Source of the DNA: JBBSOW01 sp038259365 | GTDB lineage: Bacteria > Actinomycetota > Actinomycetes > Propionibacteriales > Propionibacteriaceae | Assembly: GCA_038259365.1 (NCBI GenBank) | Contig: JBBSOW010000070.1 | Location: 1-15,673 of the forward strand | Length of the DNA: 15,673 bases | Reading direction: 5' to 3' | Part shown: positions 1 to 8,541 of the stretch, in pieces | Numbering within the stretch: the first letter of the stretch is position 1 | How the letters are laid out: each line of letters opens with the position of its first letter | The notes under the pieces: generated by a model | Databases searched by the model: none | Told to the model about the DNA's origin: nothing | Seen by the model: only the letters and a program-made list of their open reading frames with translations | Program-made: the position numbers and the translations under genes

Positions 1-221
1 GAGACCGGGCGCCGATTCGCTTCTGGCGCTGGCGTGCCGGGGGGATAGCTTGCCTGGGGGTGGACGGTGCCGGGCCGCAATGGGCCCGGCTGCGGCGCTT
101 CGTACAGCGGCGCTTCGTACTGCGGCGCTTCGTACTGCGGCGCTTCGTACTGCGGCCCTCCGTACTGCGGCCCTCCATGCTGCGGCCGCCCGTACCCGAA
201 GCCTGGCTGCTCAGAACTCAT
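1..221 (-). CDS. N-terminal part of a Pro/Tyr/Gln-rich protein (partial, runs off the left edge)
   Basis: The reading frame starts with ATG at 221-219 and is open to the window edge (73 codons). It begins MSSEQPGFGYGRPQ and continues with a short tandem repeat whose unit is PQYEAP-like: two PQYGG-type units, then four QYEAP/LYEAP units, encoded by a nearly exact 15-bp DNA repeat at about 95-165. Low-complexity P/G/Y/Q leaders of this kind are common in actinobacteria in front of small membrane domains (DUF4190, TM2, DUF4870 and similar) or kinase-associated domains. The domain itself lies outside the window, so no function is given. The start is divergent from the VOC gene, with about 60 bp between them. 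Confidence 0.6.
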   Translation of the reverse strand, partial: MSSEQPGFGYGRPQHGGPQYGGPQYEAPQYEAPQYEAPLYEAPQPGPLRPGTVHPQASYPPGTPAPEANRRPV

Positions 222-282
222 CGTAGATCCGCATACAAGTCAGCATAGACAGCCCCCAACGGCTCGGCTAATGTCGAACAGC

Positions 283-708
283 ATGACCAGCCCCCTGCCT
301 TACATCCTCTTCGGCGGCGCTGCCCGCGCGGCGCTCAGCCGCTACGCCGAGATCTTCGGGGGCGATCTGGCCCTGTTCAGCTACGCCGATTTCTCTCGCT
401 CCGACGGGCCCGCCGACTCGGTCGCCCATGGAGAACTCAAGGGGCCCGTCACTATCGCGGGCGCCGACGCCGCTCCGGGCGAGGAGTCAGTGAGGTTCCA
501 AGGCCTGATGCTCGCCTTGCTGGGCACCACCGAGGAGGCCACCATGCGCGGCTGGTTCGACGAGCTTGCCGCTGGCGGCACGGTGCTTTCGGGCTTGGAG
601 GTCCGCCCCTGGGGTGACATCGACGGTCAGGTGGAGGATCGCTGGGGCGTGCGTTGGCTGATCGGCTTTGCTGGGCCCGCGGCGCCCGAGGCGGAAACCT
701 CTAGCTGA
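283..708 (+). CDS. VOC-superfamily (PhnB/glyoxalase-like) protein
   Basis: This 141-residue protein begins MTSPLPYILFGGAARAAL, followed by YAEIFGGDL near residues 21-29. That is the characteristic opening of PhnB-like VOC proteins (PYLxFxGxAxEAxxFYxxvFGG). Near the C-terminus the WGDIDGQVEDRWGVRWLI stretch (about 110-127) matches the usual WG...D.fGv.W.i ending. Members are small cytoplasmic dimers, mostly without a known substrate. I prefer the ATG at 283 because the protein then starts exactly like its family, and a TAATGT -10-like box at 269-274 would make it leaderless. The in-frame ATG at 271 is the alternative. The stop overlaps the convergent methyltransferase-like gene by 8 bp. Confidence 0.85.
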   Translation: MTSPLPYILFGGAARAALSRYAEIFGGDLALFSYADFSRSDGPADSVAHGELKGPVTIAGADAAPGEESVRFQGLMLALLGTTEEATMRGWFDELAAGGTVLSGLEVRPWGDIDGQVEDRWGVRWLIGFAGPAAPEAETSS

Positions 709-1531
709 AGACGGTCCTCCCCGCCGGTGGCGGCGGTGAGGGCTGTGGCGCCGAATCCTCGAAACAGGCGACCCCGCCCTGCCAACTGGCCAGGCTTTGG
801 CTGTGCATCAGCCGGTAGGGAAAGGCCGATCCGGCGGCCCGGCGGGCGAGCGCGTCGATCGCGAGGCACCGCGTCGAGCCCCCGATCACGAGGTTGCCGA
901 ACCGGCGACCCTTCAGCGTCGACGGCTCGGCGCCCACCAGGCAGTGCGGGAAGACTGTCGTGAAGCCCGCGACGAGACGCCTGGCGTAATCGAAGGGGGC
1001 GCGATCCGTCAGGTTCATCAGCCCCACCCCTCCGGGCACGAGCACCCGCTCCAGCTCGGCGAAGAACTCGATCGTGCTGAACTCCGCCGGCACCTGCGCT
1101 CCGGAGAAGGCGTCGACGACGATGACGTCGGCGAAGTCCTCGCGCATCGCCGCGAGCCCTTCGCGCCCCGGCTGCGGGCGCACCTTGATGCCGCTGTTGC
1201 GAGGCAACGGTAACTTCTGGCGGACCAGCGTCGTCAGCTCCTCGTCCGGCTCGCACACGATCTGCGCCGAGCTGGGCCGGGTGTGCGCGACGTAGCGGGC
1301 CAGGGTGAGACCCGCCCCGCCGAGATGGACGACCCGCAACCGCTCGCCGGGGGTGCCGTGGGCGTCGATGACGTCGGCGAGCCGCTGGATGTAGTCGTAC
1401 TCCAGGTGGGTGGGATCCTCCGGGTTCACGTACGACTGGTCGGTCCCCCCGATCCGGACCGACATCGCGCCCGCAATTCGGGGATCGGGCACCAACTCCA
1501 CATCCTGGGCCCGATAGCCAGAAGAACTCAC
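701..1531 (-). CDS. Spermidine-synthase-like SAM-dependent methyltransferase-fold protein
   Basis: The 276-residue protein has a class I SAM-binding fold. Motif I is HLGGAGLTLARY (about 69-80), an acidic loop CEPDEE is near 93-98, and DVIVVDAFSGAQVP (about 135-148) sits where spermidine synthases carry their catalytic Asp loop. The order matches the SpeE-like proteins that are frequent in actinobacteria. The canonical GGGDG motif and the D-[SA]-[ST]-DP loop are not visible, so true aminopropyltransferase activity is doubtful; a methyltransferase or other SpeE-like role is equally possible. The start is GTG at 1531-1529. A TAGCCT box ends 6 nt upstream and no Shine-Dalgarno sequence is obvious, so it may be leaderless. 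MSVRIGG at residue 23 is a later alternative start. Confidence 0.8.
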   Translation of the reverse strand: MSSSGYRAQDVELVPDPRIAGAMSVRIGGTDQSYVNPEDPTHLEYDYIQRLADVIDAHGTPGERLRVVHLGGAGLTLARYVAHTRPSSAQIVCEPDEELTTLVRQKLPLPRNSGIKVRPQPGREGLAAMREDFADVIVVDAFSGAQVPAEFSTIEFFAELERVLVPGGVGLMNLTDRAPFDYARRLVAGFTTVFPHCLVGAEPSTLKGRRFGNLVIGGSTRCLAIDALARRAAGSAFPYRLMHSQSLASWQGGVACFEDSAPQPSPPPPAGRTVFS

Positions 1532-1537
1532 CGCCCC

Positions 1538-1543
1538 AGGCTA
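1538..1543 (-). promoter_or_regulatory. Candidate -10 box for a leaderless transcript of the SpeE-like gene
   Basis: On the minus strand TAGCCT is followed by six bases and then the GTG start at 1531. Actinobacterial -10 boxes fit TANNNT, and a gap of 6-8 nt places the transcription start on the start codon. No clear -35 box is visible, so this is inferred from spacing. Confidence 0.35.
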
Positions 1544-1590
1544 GCGCCGGGCGGCCGCCAACCACCATGGGAACTACCCAGCCTCGGGCG

Positions 1591-1640
1591 GCGCGCTCGA
1601 TATAGCGTCTCGCGCTCGATTCCTGAATCGAGCGCGAGAC
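1591..1640. repeat. Palindromic repeat element, copy 1
   Basis: This is a 50-bp element containing a perfect 15-bp inverted repeat, TCTCGCGCTCGATTC at 1608-1622 and its complement at 1625-1639, with only two bases between the arms. An outer arm CGCGCTCGAT (1592-1601) can also pair with ATCGAGCGCG (1627-1636). A second copy lies at 12994-13043, identical at 41 of 50 positions. It lies in the gap between the SpeE-like gene and the dimethylargininase gene, and could act as a mobile REP-like element, a terminator-like hairpin or a protein-binding site. Confidence 0.85.
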
Positions 1641-1648
1641 ATGAACCC

Positions 1649-1688
1649 GAGCCGGGCCGACAGTGTCCTGAGCGTGCTGCGCGATACC
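1649..1688. repeat. Diverged 21-bp + 19-bp repeat units next to palindrome copy 1
   Basis: Eight bases after the palindrome a 21-bp unit (1649-1669) is followed by a 19-bp unit (1670-1688). Both begin GAGC, and a further GAGC follows at 1689. The unit lengths, order and 8-nt gap are exactly those of the large array at 13052-13230. Sequence identity to that array is modest (about 12/21 and 13/19), so the match rests on layout plus conserved edges such as ATACCGAGC. Confidence 0.5.
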
Positions 1689-1832
1689 GAGCGCCCCCCG
1701 CGACCCGCGTCTCACGCCCGCGAGCAAGACGGGCGCCCTCGTGTGCTTTGCTGCTGCCCTGTGCCAGAGCACGCCGGCTCGAACGATCCGCCCGGCACTA
1801 TCCAACGCATCCGGAACGAGACGAGGAACCTT

Positions 1833-2588
1833 ATGAAAGCGCTGGTCCGACGACCCAGCCGCCGACTCGCCGACGGCATCGTCACCCACCTCGACCGCAA
1901 TCCGGTCGACGTCGATCTCGCGTTCTCCCAGTGGGAGAATTACGTGGCCATCCTCGTCTGCCACGGGTGGGAACCCGTCGAGGTCGAACCCCTGGAGAGC
2001 TGTCCGGATTCGGTGTTCGTCGAGGACACGATGGTCCTCTTCGACCGGACCGCCGCCGTCACCCGACCCGGGGCCGACGAACGGAAGCCGGAAACGGCCG
2101 AGGCGGAGAAAACGATCGCCGCCTCCGGTTACGACGTGGTTCGGATCGAGGATCCCGGGACGCTCGACGGCGGTGACGTGCTCAAGGTCGGGCGCACGGT
2201 CTACGTCGGCCACGGCGGCCGCACCAACGGCGAAGGCATCAAACAACTGCGGGCCGCACTGTCTCCGCTCGGGGCCACGGTCATCGGTGTACCGCTCACC
2301 AAGGTCCTCCACCTGAAGTCCGCGGTGACGGCGCTGCCGGACGGCACGATCATCGGCTACCCCCCGCTGGTCGACGACGTGTCGATGTTCCCGCACTTCC
2401 TTCCGGTCCCCGAAGAGGCGGGCTCCCACGTCGTCTTGCTCGGTGACGGCCACCTGCTGATCTCCACCGCCGCGCCCCGGACCGCCCACCTACTCGCCGG
2501 CCTGGGCTGGACCCCGGTCCCGGTCAACATCAGCGAGTACGAGAAGCTCGAGGGTTGCGTCACCTGCCTCTCCGTCCGGTTGCGTTAG
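1833..2588 (+). CDS. ddaH: Dimethylargininase (N(G),N(G)-dimethylarginine dimethylaminohydrolase)
   Basis: The 251-residue protein hydrolyses methylated arginines to citrulline and methylamines; this family belongs to the pentein (guanidino-modifying) superfamily. Visible marks are the N-terminal MKALVRRPSRRLADGI, FVEDTMVLF (about 62-70), LDGGDVL (about 111-117), the catalytic His in VLHLKS (His160) and the catalytic Cys in CVTCLSVRLR near the end (Cys245). The length fits the roughly 254 residues of the Pseudomonas enzyme. The ATG at 1833 follows ACGAGGAACC, a reasonable ribosome-binding site. The frame is open back to 1641, but that part is repeat DNA and lies outside the family's N-terminus. 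It is convergent with clpB. Confidence 0.92.
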   Translation: MKALVRRPSRRLADGIVTHLDRNPVDVDLAFSQWENYVAILVCHGWEPVEVEPLESCPDSVFVEDTMVLFDRTAAVTRPGADERKPETAEAEKTIAASGYDVVRIEDPGTLDGGDVLKVGRTVYVGHGGRTNGEGIKQLRAALSPLGATVIGVPLTKVLHLKSAVTALPDGTIIGYPPLVDDVSMFPHFLPVPEEAGSHVVLLGDGHLLISTAAPRTAHLLAGLGWTPVPVNISEYEKLEGCVTCLSVRLR

Positions 2589-2594
2589 CCACAA

Positions 2595-2677
2595 TGAGCC
2601 CTGCAGAGGACCAGCGGTCCGGACCAGCGCCACCTACCTGTGCCACACCAGTTCGCCTGCGCACTGCTCAGGGCTCA
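2595..2677. other. Long-range inverted repeat between convergent ddaH and clpB
   Basis: The 177-bp gap between the two stop codons contains TGAGCCCTG at 2595-2603 and its exact complement CAGGGCTCA at 2669-2677, with GGGCTCA repeated at 2697-2703. A shorter hairpin GGACC-AGC-GGTCC (2608-2620) lies between the arms. There is no T-run, so a classical intrinsic terminator is not shown; a structured 3' region shared by both transcripts is possible. No gene is seen in the gap. Confidence 0.3.
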
Positions 2678-2765
2678 ACTTGGCGTGGTTCTACTCGGGC
2701 TCATCGTCGGGCCAAATGCCACCCCCCTACCGTAGGCCGTCGATTTGGGCGAACCACTGCATCCC

Positions 2766-5342
<2,577 letters not shown>

Positions 5343-5365
5343 TGGCGTGTCTCCTTGCGGATGAG

Positions 5366-5386
5366 GTTGAGTCTACTGCGCTCAAC
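5366..5386. promoter_or_regulatory. HAIR-like operator, proximal copy (one mismatch)
   Basis: GTTGAGT at 5366-5372 and GCTCAAC at 5380-5386 are separated by 7 bases and match the HspR recognition pattern CTTGAGT-N7-ACTCAAG except for one symmetric position and the outermost pair. It overlaps the candidate -10 box, where bound repressor would block polymerase. Confidence 0.65.
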
Positions 5387-5390
5387 TATA
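5385..5390 (-). promoter_or_regulatory. Candidate clpB -10 box
   Basis: Read on the minus strand this is TATAGT (5 of 6 matches to TATAAT), lying between the two HAIR-type sites and about 42 bp before the GTG start of clpB. A -35 box is weak (TGGCAA, 18 bp upstream), which is common for actinobacterial heat-shock promoters. Confidence 0.45.
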
Positions 5391-5417
5391 CGCCGAATCC
5401 CTCCACCTTGCCACGGG

Positions 5418-5438
5418 GTTGAGTGTCAGTGACTCAAC
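5418..5438. promoter_or_regulatory. HAIR operator, distal copy (perfect inverted repeat)
   Basis: GTTGAGT at 5418-5424 and ACTCAAC at 5432-5438 form perfect 7-bp arms with a 7-base spacer. This matches the HspR-associated inverted repeat of Streptomyces and Mycobacterium chaperone genes apart from the outermost base pair. It lies between the stop of the upstream gene and clpB, so it should act on clpB. Confidence 0.8.
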
Positions 5439-5447
5439 TTCGTTGGG

Positions 5448-5996
5448 TCACCCAGGTTGGCGGTACTGCGGCCACGTCGGCTGGGACAACGTCTCGTTCG
5501 TTGACGACTCGTTGGGCCGCGTCCGGTAGGCCACCGTCTCAGCCTGATCGGGCGGCACCGGCAATCCCGCAGTGCCCGCCAACGCGGGGGGCGTCGCCCA
5601 GCCCAGGGGCCCCGGGGCGTGGGGCGCAGGCGGCGGCGGGTAGCCGTAACCGCCGAAGACCGCCACCGAGGTCATCCGCGGGCGGGTGTGCACCCCGAGA
5701 CAGGCCCAGATCAGCGTGGCCAGCCAACCGATGCCGGTCCAGCCGACGAAGAAGTTGATCAAAGCGATAGCCACGACGCTTTGGTGGTGGCGGGTGGCGG
5801 CAATGGCCCACGGCAGCCAGTAGAGCGCCGTCAAACCGGCCAGCACCCACGCGATGACAATGTGCGTCGTGGAGGCGGGACGAATCTTCTCTTGGACGAC
5901 GACCGTCTGCACCGTCCCCGCCGCACCCGCCGGATTGTTCGGGAACGACGGGCGAGGCGGATTCACCGGATAGGACGAGTACACCGGGTAGGACAT
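5448..5996 (-). CDS. Superinfection-immunity-family small membrane protein with Pro-rich tails
   Basis: The 182-residue protein has a polar N-terminus (MSYPVYSSYPVNPP), a hydrophobic core at about 45-102, and a Pro/Gly-rich C-terminal tail. The core contains TALYWLPWAIAATRHHQ, then FFVGWTGIGWLATLIWA, which closely fits the superinfection immunity protein family (PF14373) pattern of two membrane helices with LP..IA..R.H and N.FlGWT.iGWv.aLiWA. The phage T4 founder blocks DNA injection, but most bacterial members have no tested function. ATG at 5996 follows AGGAGGGTCC, a strong ribosome-binding site. It lies upstream of clpB on the same strand, but HAIR sites separate them, so co-transcription is not required. 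Confidence 0.75.
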   Translation of the reverse strand: MSYPVYSSYPVNPPRPSFPNNPAGAAGTVQTVVVQEKIRPASTTHIVIAWVLAGLTALYWLPWAIAATRHHQSVVAIALINFFVGWTGIGWLATLIWACLGVHTRPRMTSVAVFGGYGYPPPPAPHAPGPLGWATPPALAGTAGLPVPPDQAETVAYRTRPNESSTNETLSQPTWPQYRQPG

Positions 5997-6098
5997 GGAC
6001 CCTCCTGGGGCGATAGCGAGCCCCGCGGACCCGTCGAGATGAGATGGAATCCAAGAAGCCTCGAAAAGACCACTTTAGTGCCCGGTGGCGAGGAATGT

Positions 6099-6173
6099 CG
6101 CGCTTAAGCGCGCTGCTGAAGACAGCGCTGCTGTGAGCAGCGTGCGGCCCGAAGCACGCCAACCTGCGGCCCG
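6099..6173. promoter_or_regulatory. Dyad- and repeat-rich control region upstream of the clpP pair
   Basis: Within the 186-bp gap before clpP are several symmetric sites. There is a perfect 14-bp palindrome CGCGCTTAAGCGCG (6099-6112); GCGCTG and CAGCGC separated by 7 bases (6110-6128); CGCTGCT-GTG-AGCAGCG (6126-6142); and a 9-bp direct repeat TGCGGCCCG at 6143-6151 and 6165-6173, 22 bp apart (two helical turns). This density suggests operators for a regulator, plausibly the PopR-like protein encoded at 7397-7718. No convincing -10/-35 pair was found, and the known ClgR and PopR boxes are not obvious. Confidence 0.4.
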
Positions 6174-6182
6174 CTTGGGATT

Positions 6183-6803
6183 ATGAGAGATGACGCATTG
6201 GTGCCGAGCCACCAGCTCGATGAAGAGATGTACCAGCGGTTGATCGAGCGGCGTACCCTGCTGCTCGGTGAACCGCTCGAAGACTGGAACAGCAACCGGT
6301 TGTGCACGGGGCTGATCCTGCTCGCGGCCGAGGATCCCGCTAGCGACATCCGCTTGTTGATCAACTCGCCGGGCGGGTCGGTGCCGGGGATGCTCGCCAT
6401 CCGCGACTGTATGCCGGCGATCCCGAACCACGTGGTGACCGTCAATCTCGGCATGGCCTACAGCGCCGGGCAGTTCGTGCTCAGCGCGGGCACCAGGGGC
6501 AAGCGGTATTCCGCGCCGCACGCCAAGGTGCTGTTGCATCAGGGGTCGGCGGGCATCGGTGGCACGGCCATGGACATCGCGATCCAGGCCGACGACCTGC
6601 GCCGCACCCGGGACACCGTGCTGGGGCTGATCGCGCAAGACACCGGTCAAGACGTCGCCGTGGTGGAACGTGACTCGCGCCGGGACCGCTGGTTCGGCGC
6701 CGCCGAAGCGCTCCAGTACGGCTTCGTCGATCACCTCGTCGAACCCGGGGATGACATCTTGCCGAGACCTCAGCGGCCGGCCGGGTTGGGGGGACGACGA
6801 TGA
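6183..6803 (+). CDS. clpP: ATP-dependent Clp protease proteolytic subunit (ClpP paralogue, first of the pair)
   Basis: The 206-residue ClpP has a complete catalytic triad: Ser94 in LGMAYSAGQF, His119 in AKVLLHQGS, and Asp168 in RRDRWFGAAEA. The oxyanion-hole segment INSPGGSVPG is at 60-69 and YGFVDHLV at 179-186. GMAYSAG, in place of the usual GLAASMG, is a variant seen in extra actinobacterial ClpP paralogues, so this is probably an accessory (clpP3-like) rather than the housekeeping ClpP. It would form heptameric rings fed by ClpX/ClpC. The ATG at 6183 has only a weak site (GGGA); GTG at 6201 or ATG at 6228 are possible starts. Its stop overlaps the next start as ATGA, indicating translational coupling. 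Confidence 0.93.
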   Translation: MRDDALVPSHQLDEEMYQRLIERRTLLLGEPLEDWNSNRLCTGLILLAAEDPASDIRLLINSPGGSVPGMLAIRDCMPAIPNHVVTVNLGMAYSAGQFVLSAGTRGKRYSAPHAKVLLHQGSAGIGGTAMDIAIQADDLRRTRDTVLGLIAQDTGQDVAVVERDSRRDRWFGAAEALQYGFVDHLVEPGDDILPRPQRPAGLGGRR

Positions 6804-7408
6804 GCAGCTATTCGATCCCCTACGTCACCACCCGGACCACCAGGGCGAGCGCACCGTCGACGTCTACAGCCGGTTGCTGGCCGATCGGGTCGTCTACCTG
6901 GGCACCGACATCGACGACGGGGTCGCCAACGCCGTCATCGCGCAGCTGATTCACCTGGAATCCGACAGCCCGGACCAGCCGATCAACCTCTACCTCAATT
7001 CCTCCGGGGGCTCGATCCCGGCCACCCTCGCGATCTACGACGCGATGCAGTTCATCCGCCCGGCCGTGGAGACGACGTGTGTAGGGCAGGCCGCGGCCAC
7101 CGCGGCGGTGTTGCTGGCCGGTGGCGCGAGGCAAGAGGCAGATCCTGCCGCACGGCCGCGTCGTCATCCACGCCCCCGCGGCGCAGGGTCGCGGCGCCAT
7201 CCCCGACCTCGTGCTCGAGGCCGAAGAGGTGGCACGGGTGCGGACGATGCTGGAGCAGATCCTGGCCACGCACACCGGCAGGTCGCCGGCGCAGGTGCGA
7301 GACGACACCGAGCGCGACCTGATCCTCAGCGCGCAGGCGGCGGTGGACTGCGGCGTCGTCGACGCGGTGCTGACCAGCCGCGATCTGCCGGTCGCATCAG
7401 GCGGCTAG
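6800..7408 (+). pseudogene. Second ClpP subunit, frameshifted twice and lacking the catalytic Ser
   Basis: The start ATG at 6800 overlaps the previous stop. Codons from 6800 read MSSYSIPYVTTRTTR, but the ClpP body (GERTVDVYSRLL to AAVLLAGG, about 6844-7123) is in another frame, and the rest (RGKRQILPHGRVVIH to the TAG at 7406-7408) is back in the starting frame. The starting frame alone hits TGA at 6947. One missing G in the GGG at 6843-6845, and two missing bases (or one extra) near 7121-7131, would restore a family-length protein of about 203 residues. His (VVIHAP) and Asp (DTERDLILSA) are kept, but the Ser of CVGQAAS is Ala (GQAAATAAV, codon 7096-7098). It could be a decayed gene, a non-catalytic ring subunit with sequencing errors, or both. 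Confidence 0.8.
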
Positions 7409-7718
7409 GCACAGCGGAGCGCTCGGCGCCCGACCCAAGGCGAGCCTAAGGCGGTGGGTGGCGCGTCGAGTGAGGTCGAGAGTCGAGAGTCCCAGAGAAC
7501 CGGACACCGCGGCCAGCACCTCCGACGACGGGTCCTTGAGACCGCGTTCGAGCTCGGACAGGTACTGCGGGGCGACGCCAGCGCGGGTGGCGACATCGGC
7601 GATGCGCTCCCTGCGCTCTGTCCGTTCGGCCCGGAATTGCTCGCCGACGGCCTCGCGCCACAGCCTCGGGTTGCCCCGGCGAAACCGTACGCGAGGGGAG
7701 CGGGAGCACGTTGTCCAT
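7397..7718 (-). pseudogene. XRE-family regulator, PopR/ClgR-like, with a one-base frameshift and a C-terminal LAA
   Basis: ATG at 7718 reads MDNVLPLPSRTVSPGQP. The helix-turn-helix body, LWREAVGEQFRAERTERR then IADVATRAGVAPQYLSELER and KDPSSEVLAAVSGSLGL, lies in the neighbouring frame. Removing one C from the CCC run (plus strand GGG at 7668-7670) joins them into 106 residues. Spacing and sequence (AxxAGVxxxYLSExERGxKxxSSE) match the ClgR/PopR activators of clp genes. The protein ends ...LCLAA; in Streptomyces the C-terminal Ala-Ala of PopR and ClgR makes them ClpP substrates. It overlaps the end of the second clpP tail-to-tail by 12 bp. A weak AGGG precedes the start. It may be functional if the shift is a sequencing error. 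Confidence 0.75.
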
Positions 7719-7914
7719 GCATTGAACCCTAGCCGCGCAGGCTCCGCCTCGGGTGGCGAGTTCGCTCACCGCGAAAGCGGGCACGTCGATCGCGTGGGGT
7801 GGCTGGCCGCCGTGTCGAGTTGCCCGGCGGCAACCCGCGCCAACGCCCGCCAACAAGGTGACGCGGTGGGGTTACCCTTCGCCGGCGGTGGGCACCTGCG
7901 CGTACGGCGGCGCG
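7719..7914. other. Intergenic region with no gene seen
   Basis: This 196-bp stretch lies between the putative immunity gene and the PopR-like gene. Open frames crossing it show no coding bias or family match. It presumably holds the promoter of the regulator and the 3' end of the toxin-immunity transcript, but no clear -10 box or terminator could be defined. Confidence 0.4.
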
Positions 7915-8541
7915 TCACAGGCAACGACGCGATAGCGCGTCGACAGACGTCGACGCCCCCGCCTCGTCCAGCTTGATGAGCAGTTCCTCCGCCTCGGCGG
8001 CGCCGGCCTCGAACCATGAGACCGGAAATCGACCAAGATCCGCCCGGAGCTGCGGGAAGCGATCCAGCGCCCGGGCCCGCCCGAGCGCGGACCCGGGAAA
8101 GGCCGCAGCGATCAACTCTGCTGCCCGATCTCTGATCGCGTCGCTTGCGGCGTCTACGACGAGCAGACACGTCCATTGTTGGTTCTCCTGGGGCAGCGAC
8201 CCCGGTGCGTCGAGGTCGTAACGGTTTCCCATCGGGGCTGTCCGCAACGCGGGGGTGGGCCCGGGCGTCAGCGTGGCCCGCCAGCGCCACACCGCGGGCC
8301 AGCTGTCCCGCCAGTCCGGTCGGTCCCGGTAGGAGGAGAAGTATTGGCTGCGGGCCACGTCGAGGGCGTCGTCGCGCACCCGTGACGCGACATCGGCCAG
8401 CCCGATCGCGGACAGCGCCGCCACGGTGAGTTCGCGGCCCCTCCGGGGATCGAGCAGCGCGTCGCCGGTCGTGACGAACGCCTCGATCGTCAACGGATCG
8501 GCCCGCACGAAGCACGGATGCCACAGGTGGTAGCTCCCCAT
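7915..8541 (-). CDS. Putative immunity protein downstream of the LQR-motif toxin (unrecognised family)
   Basis: This is 208 residues, starting MGSYHLWHPCFV at ATG 8541. That A is also the last base of the toxin's TGA stop (TGATG), so the two are translationally coupled. No signal peptide or membrane segment is visible; the protein looks cytoplasmic and rich in Trp, Arg and Asp, as many immunity proteins are. The last third (about 150-198), with FPVSWFEAGAAEAEELLI then KLDEAGAS, resembles the end of ribosomal protein L7/L12 C-terminal domains (PkpVKeGvskxEAEeikxkLExaGA). I infer an immunity role from position only. An upstream extension in the frame to 8814 is a shadow of the toxin gene. Confidence 0.7.
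   Translation of the reverse strand: MGSYHLWHPCFVRADPLTIEAFVTTGDALLDPRRGRELTVAALSAIGLADVASRVRDDALDVARSQYFSSYRDRPDWRDSWPAVWRWRATLTPGPTPALRTAPMGNRYDLDAPGSLPQENQQWTCLLVVDAASDAIRDRAAELIAAAFPGSALGRARALDRFPQLRADLGRFPVSWFEAGAAEAEELLIKLDEAGASTSVDALSRRCL

Noticed and set aside
1641..1832. 64-residue N-terminal extension of dimethylargininase
   Set aside because: It encodes repeat-element DNA, lies outside the family's normal N-terminus, and a good ribosome-binding site precedes 1833.
627..2489. Minus-strand open frame of 620 codons
   Set aside because: It lies opposite or out of frame with the VOC, SpeE-like and dimethylargininase genes, all of which match known families; no domain is seen in it.
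6800..7408. Programmed ribosomal frameshifting in clpP2
   Set aside because: Two opposite shifts would be needed, and no heptamer slippery site with an evident downstream structure was seen; sequence error or mutation is simpler.
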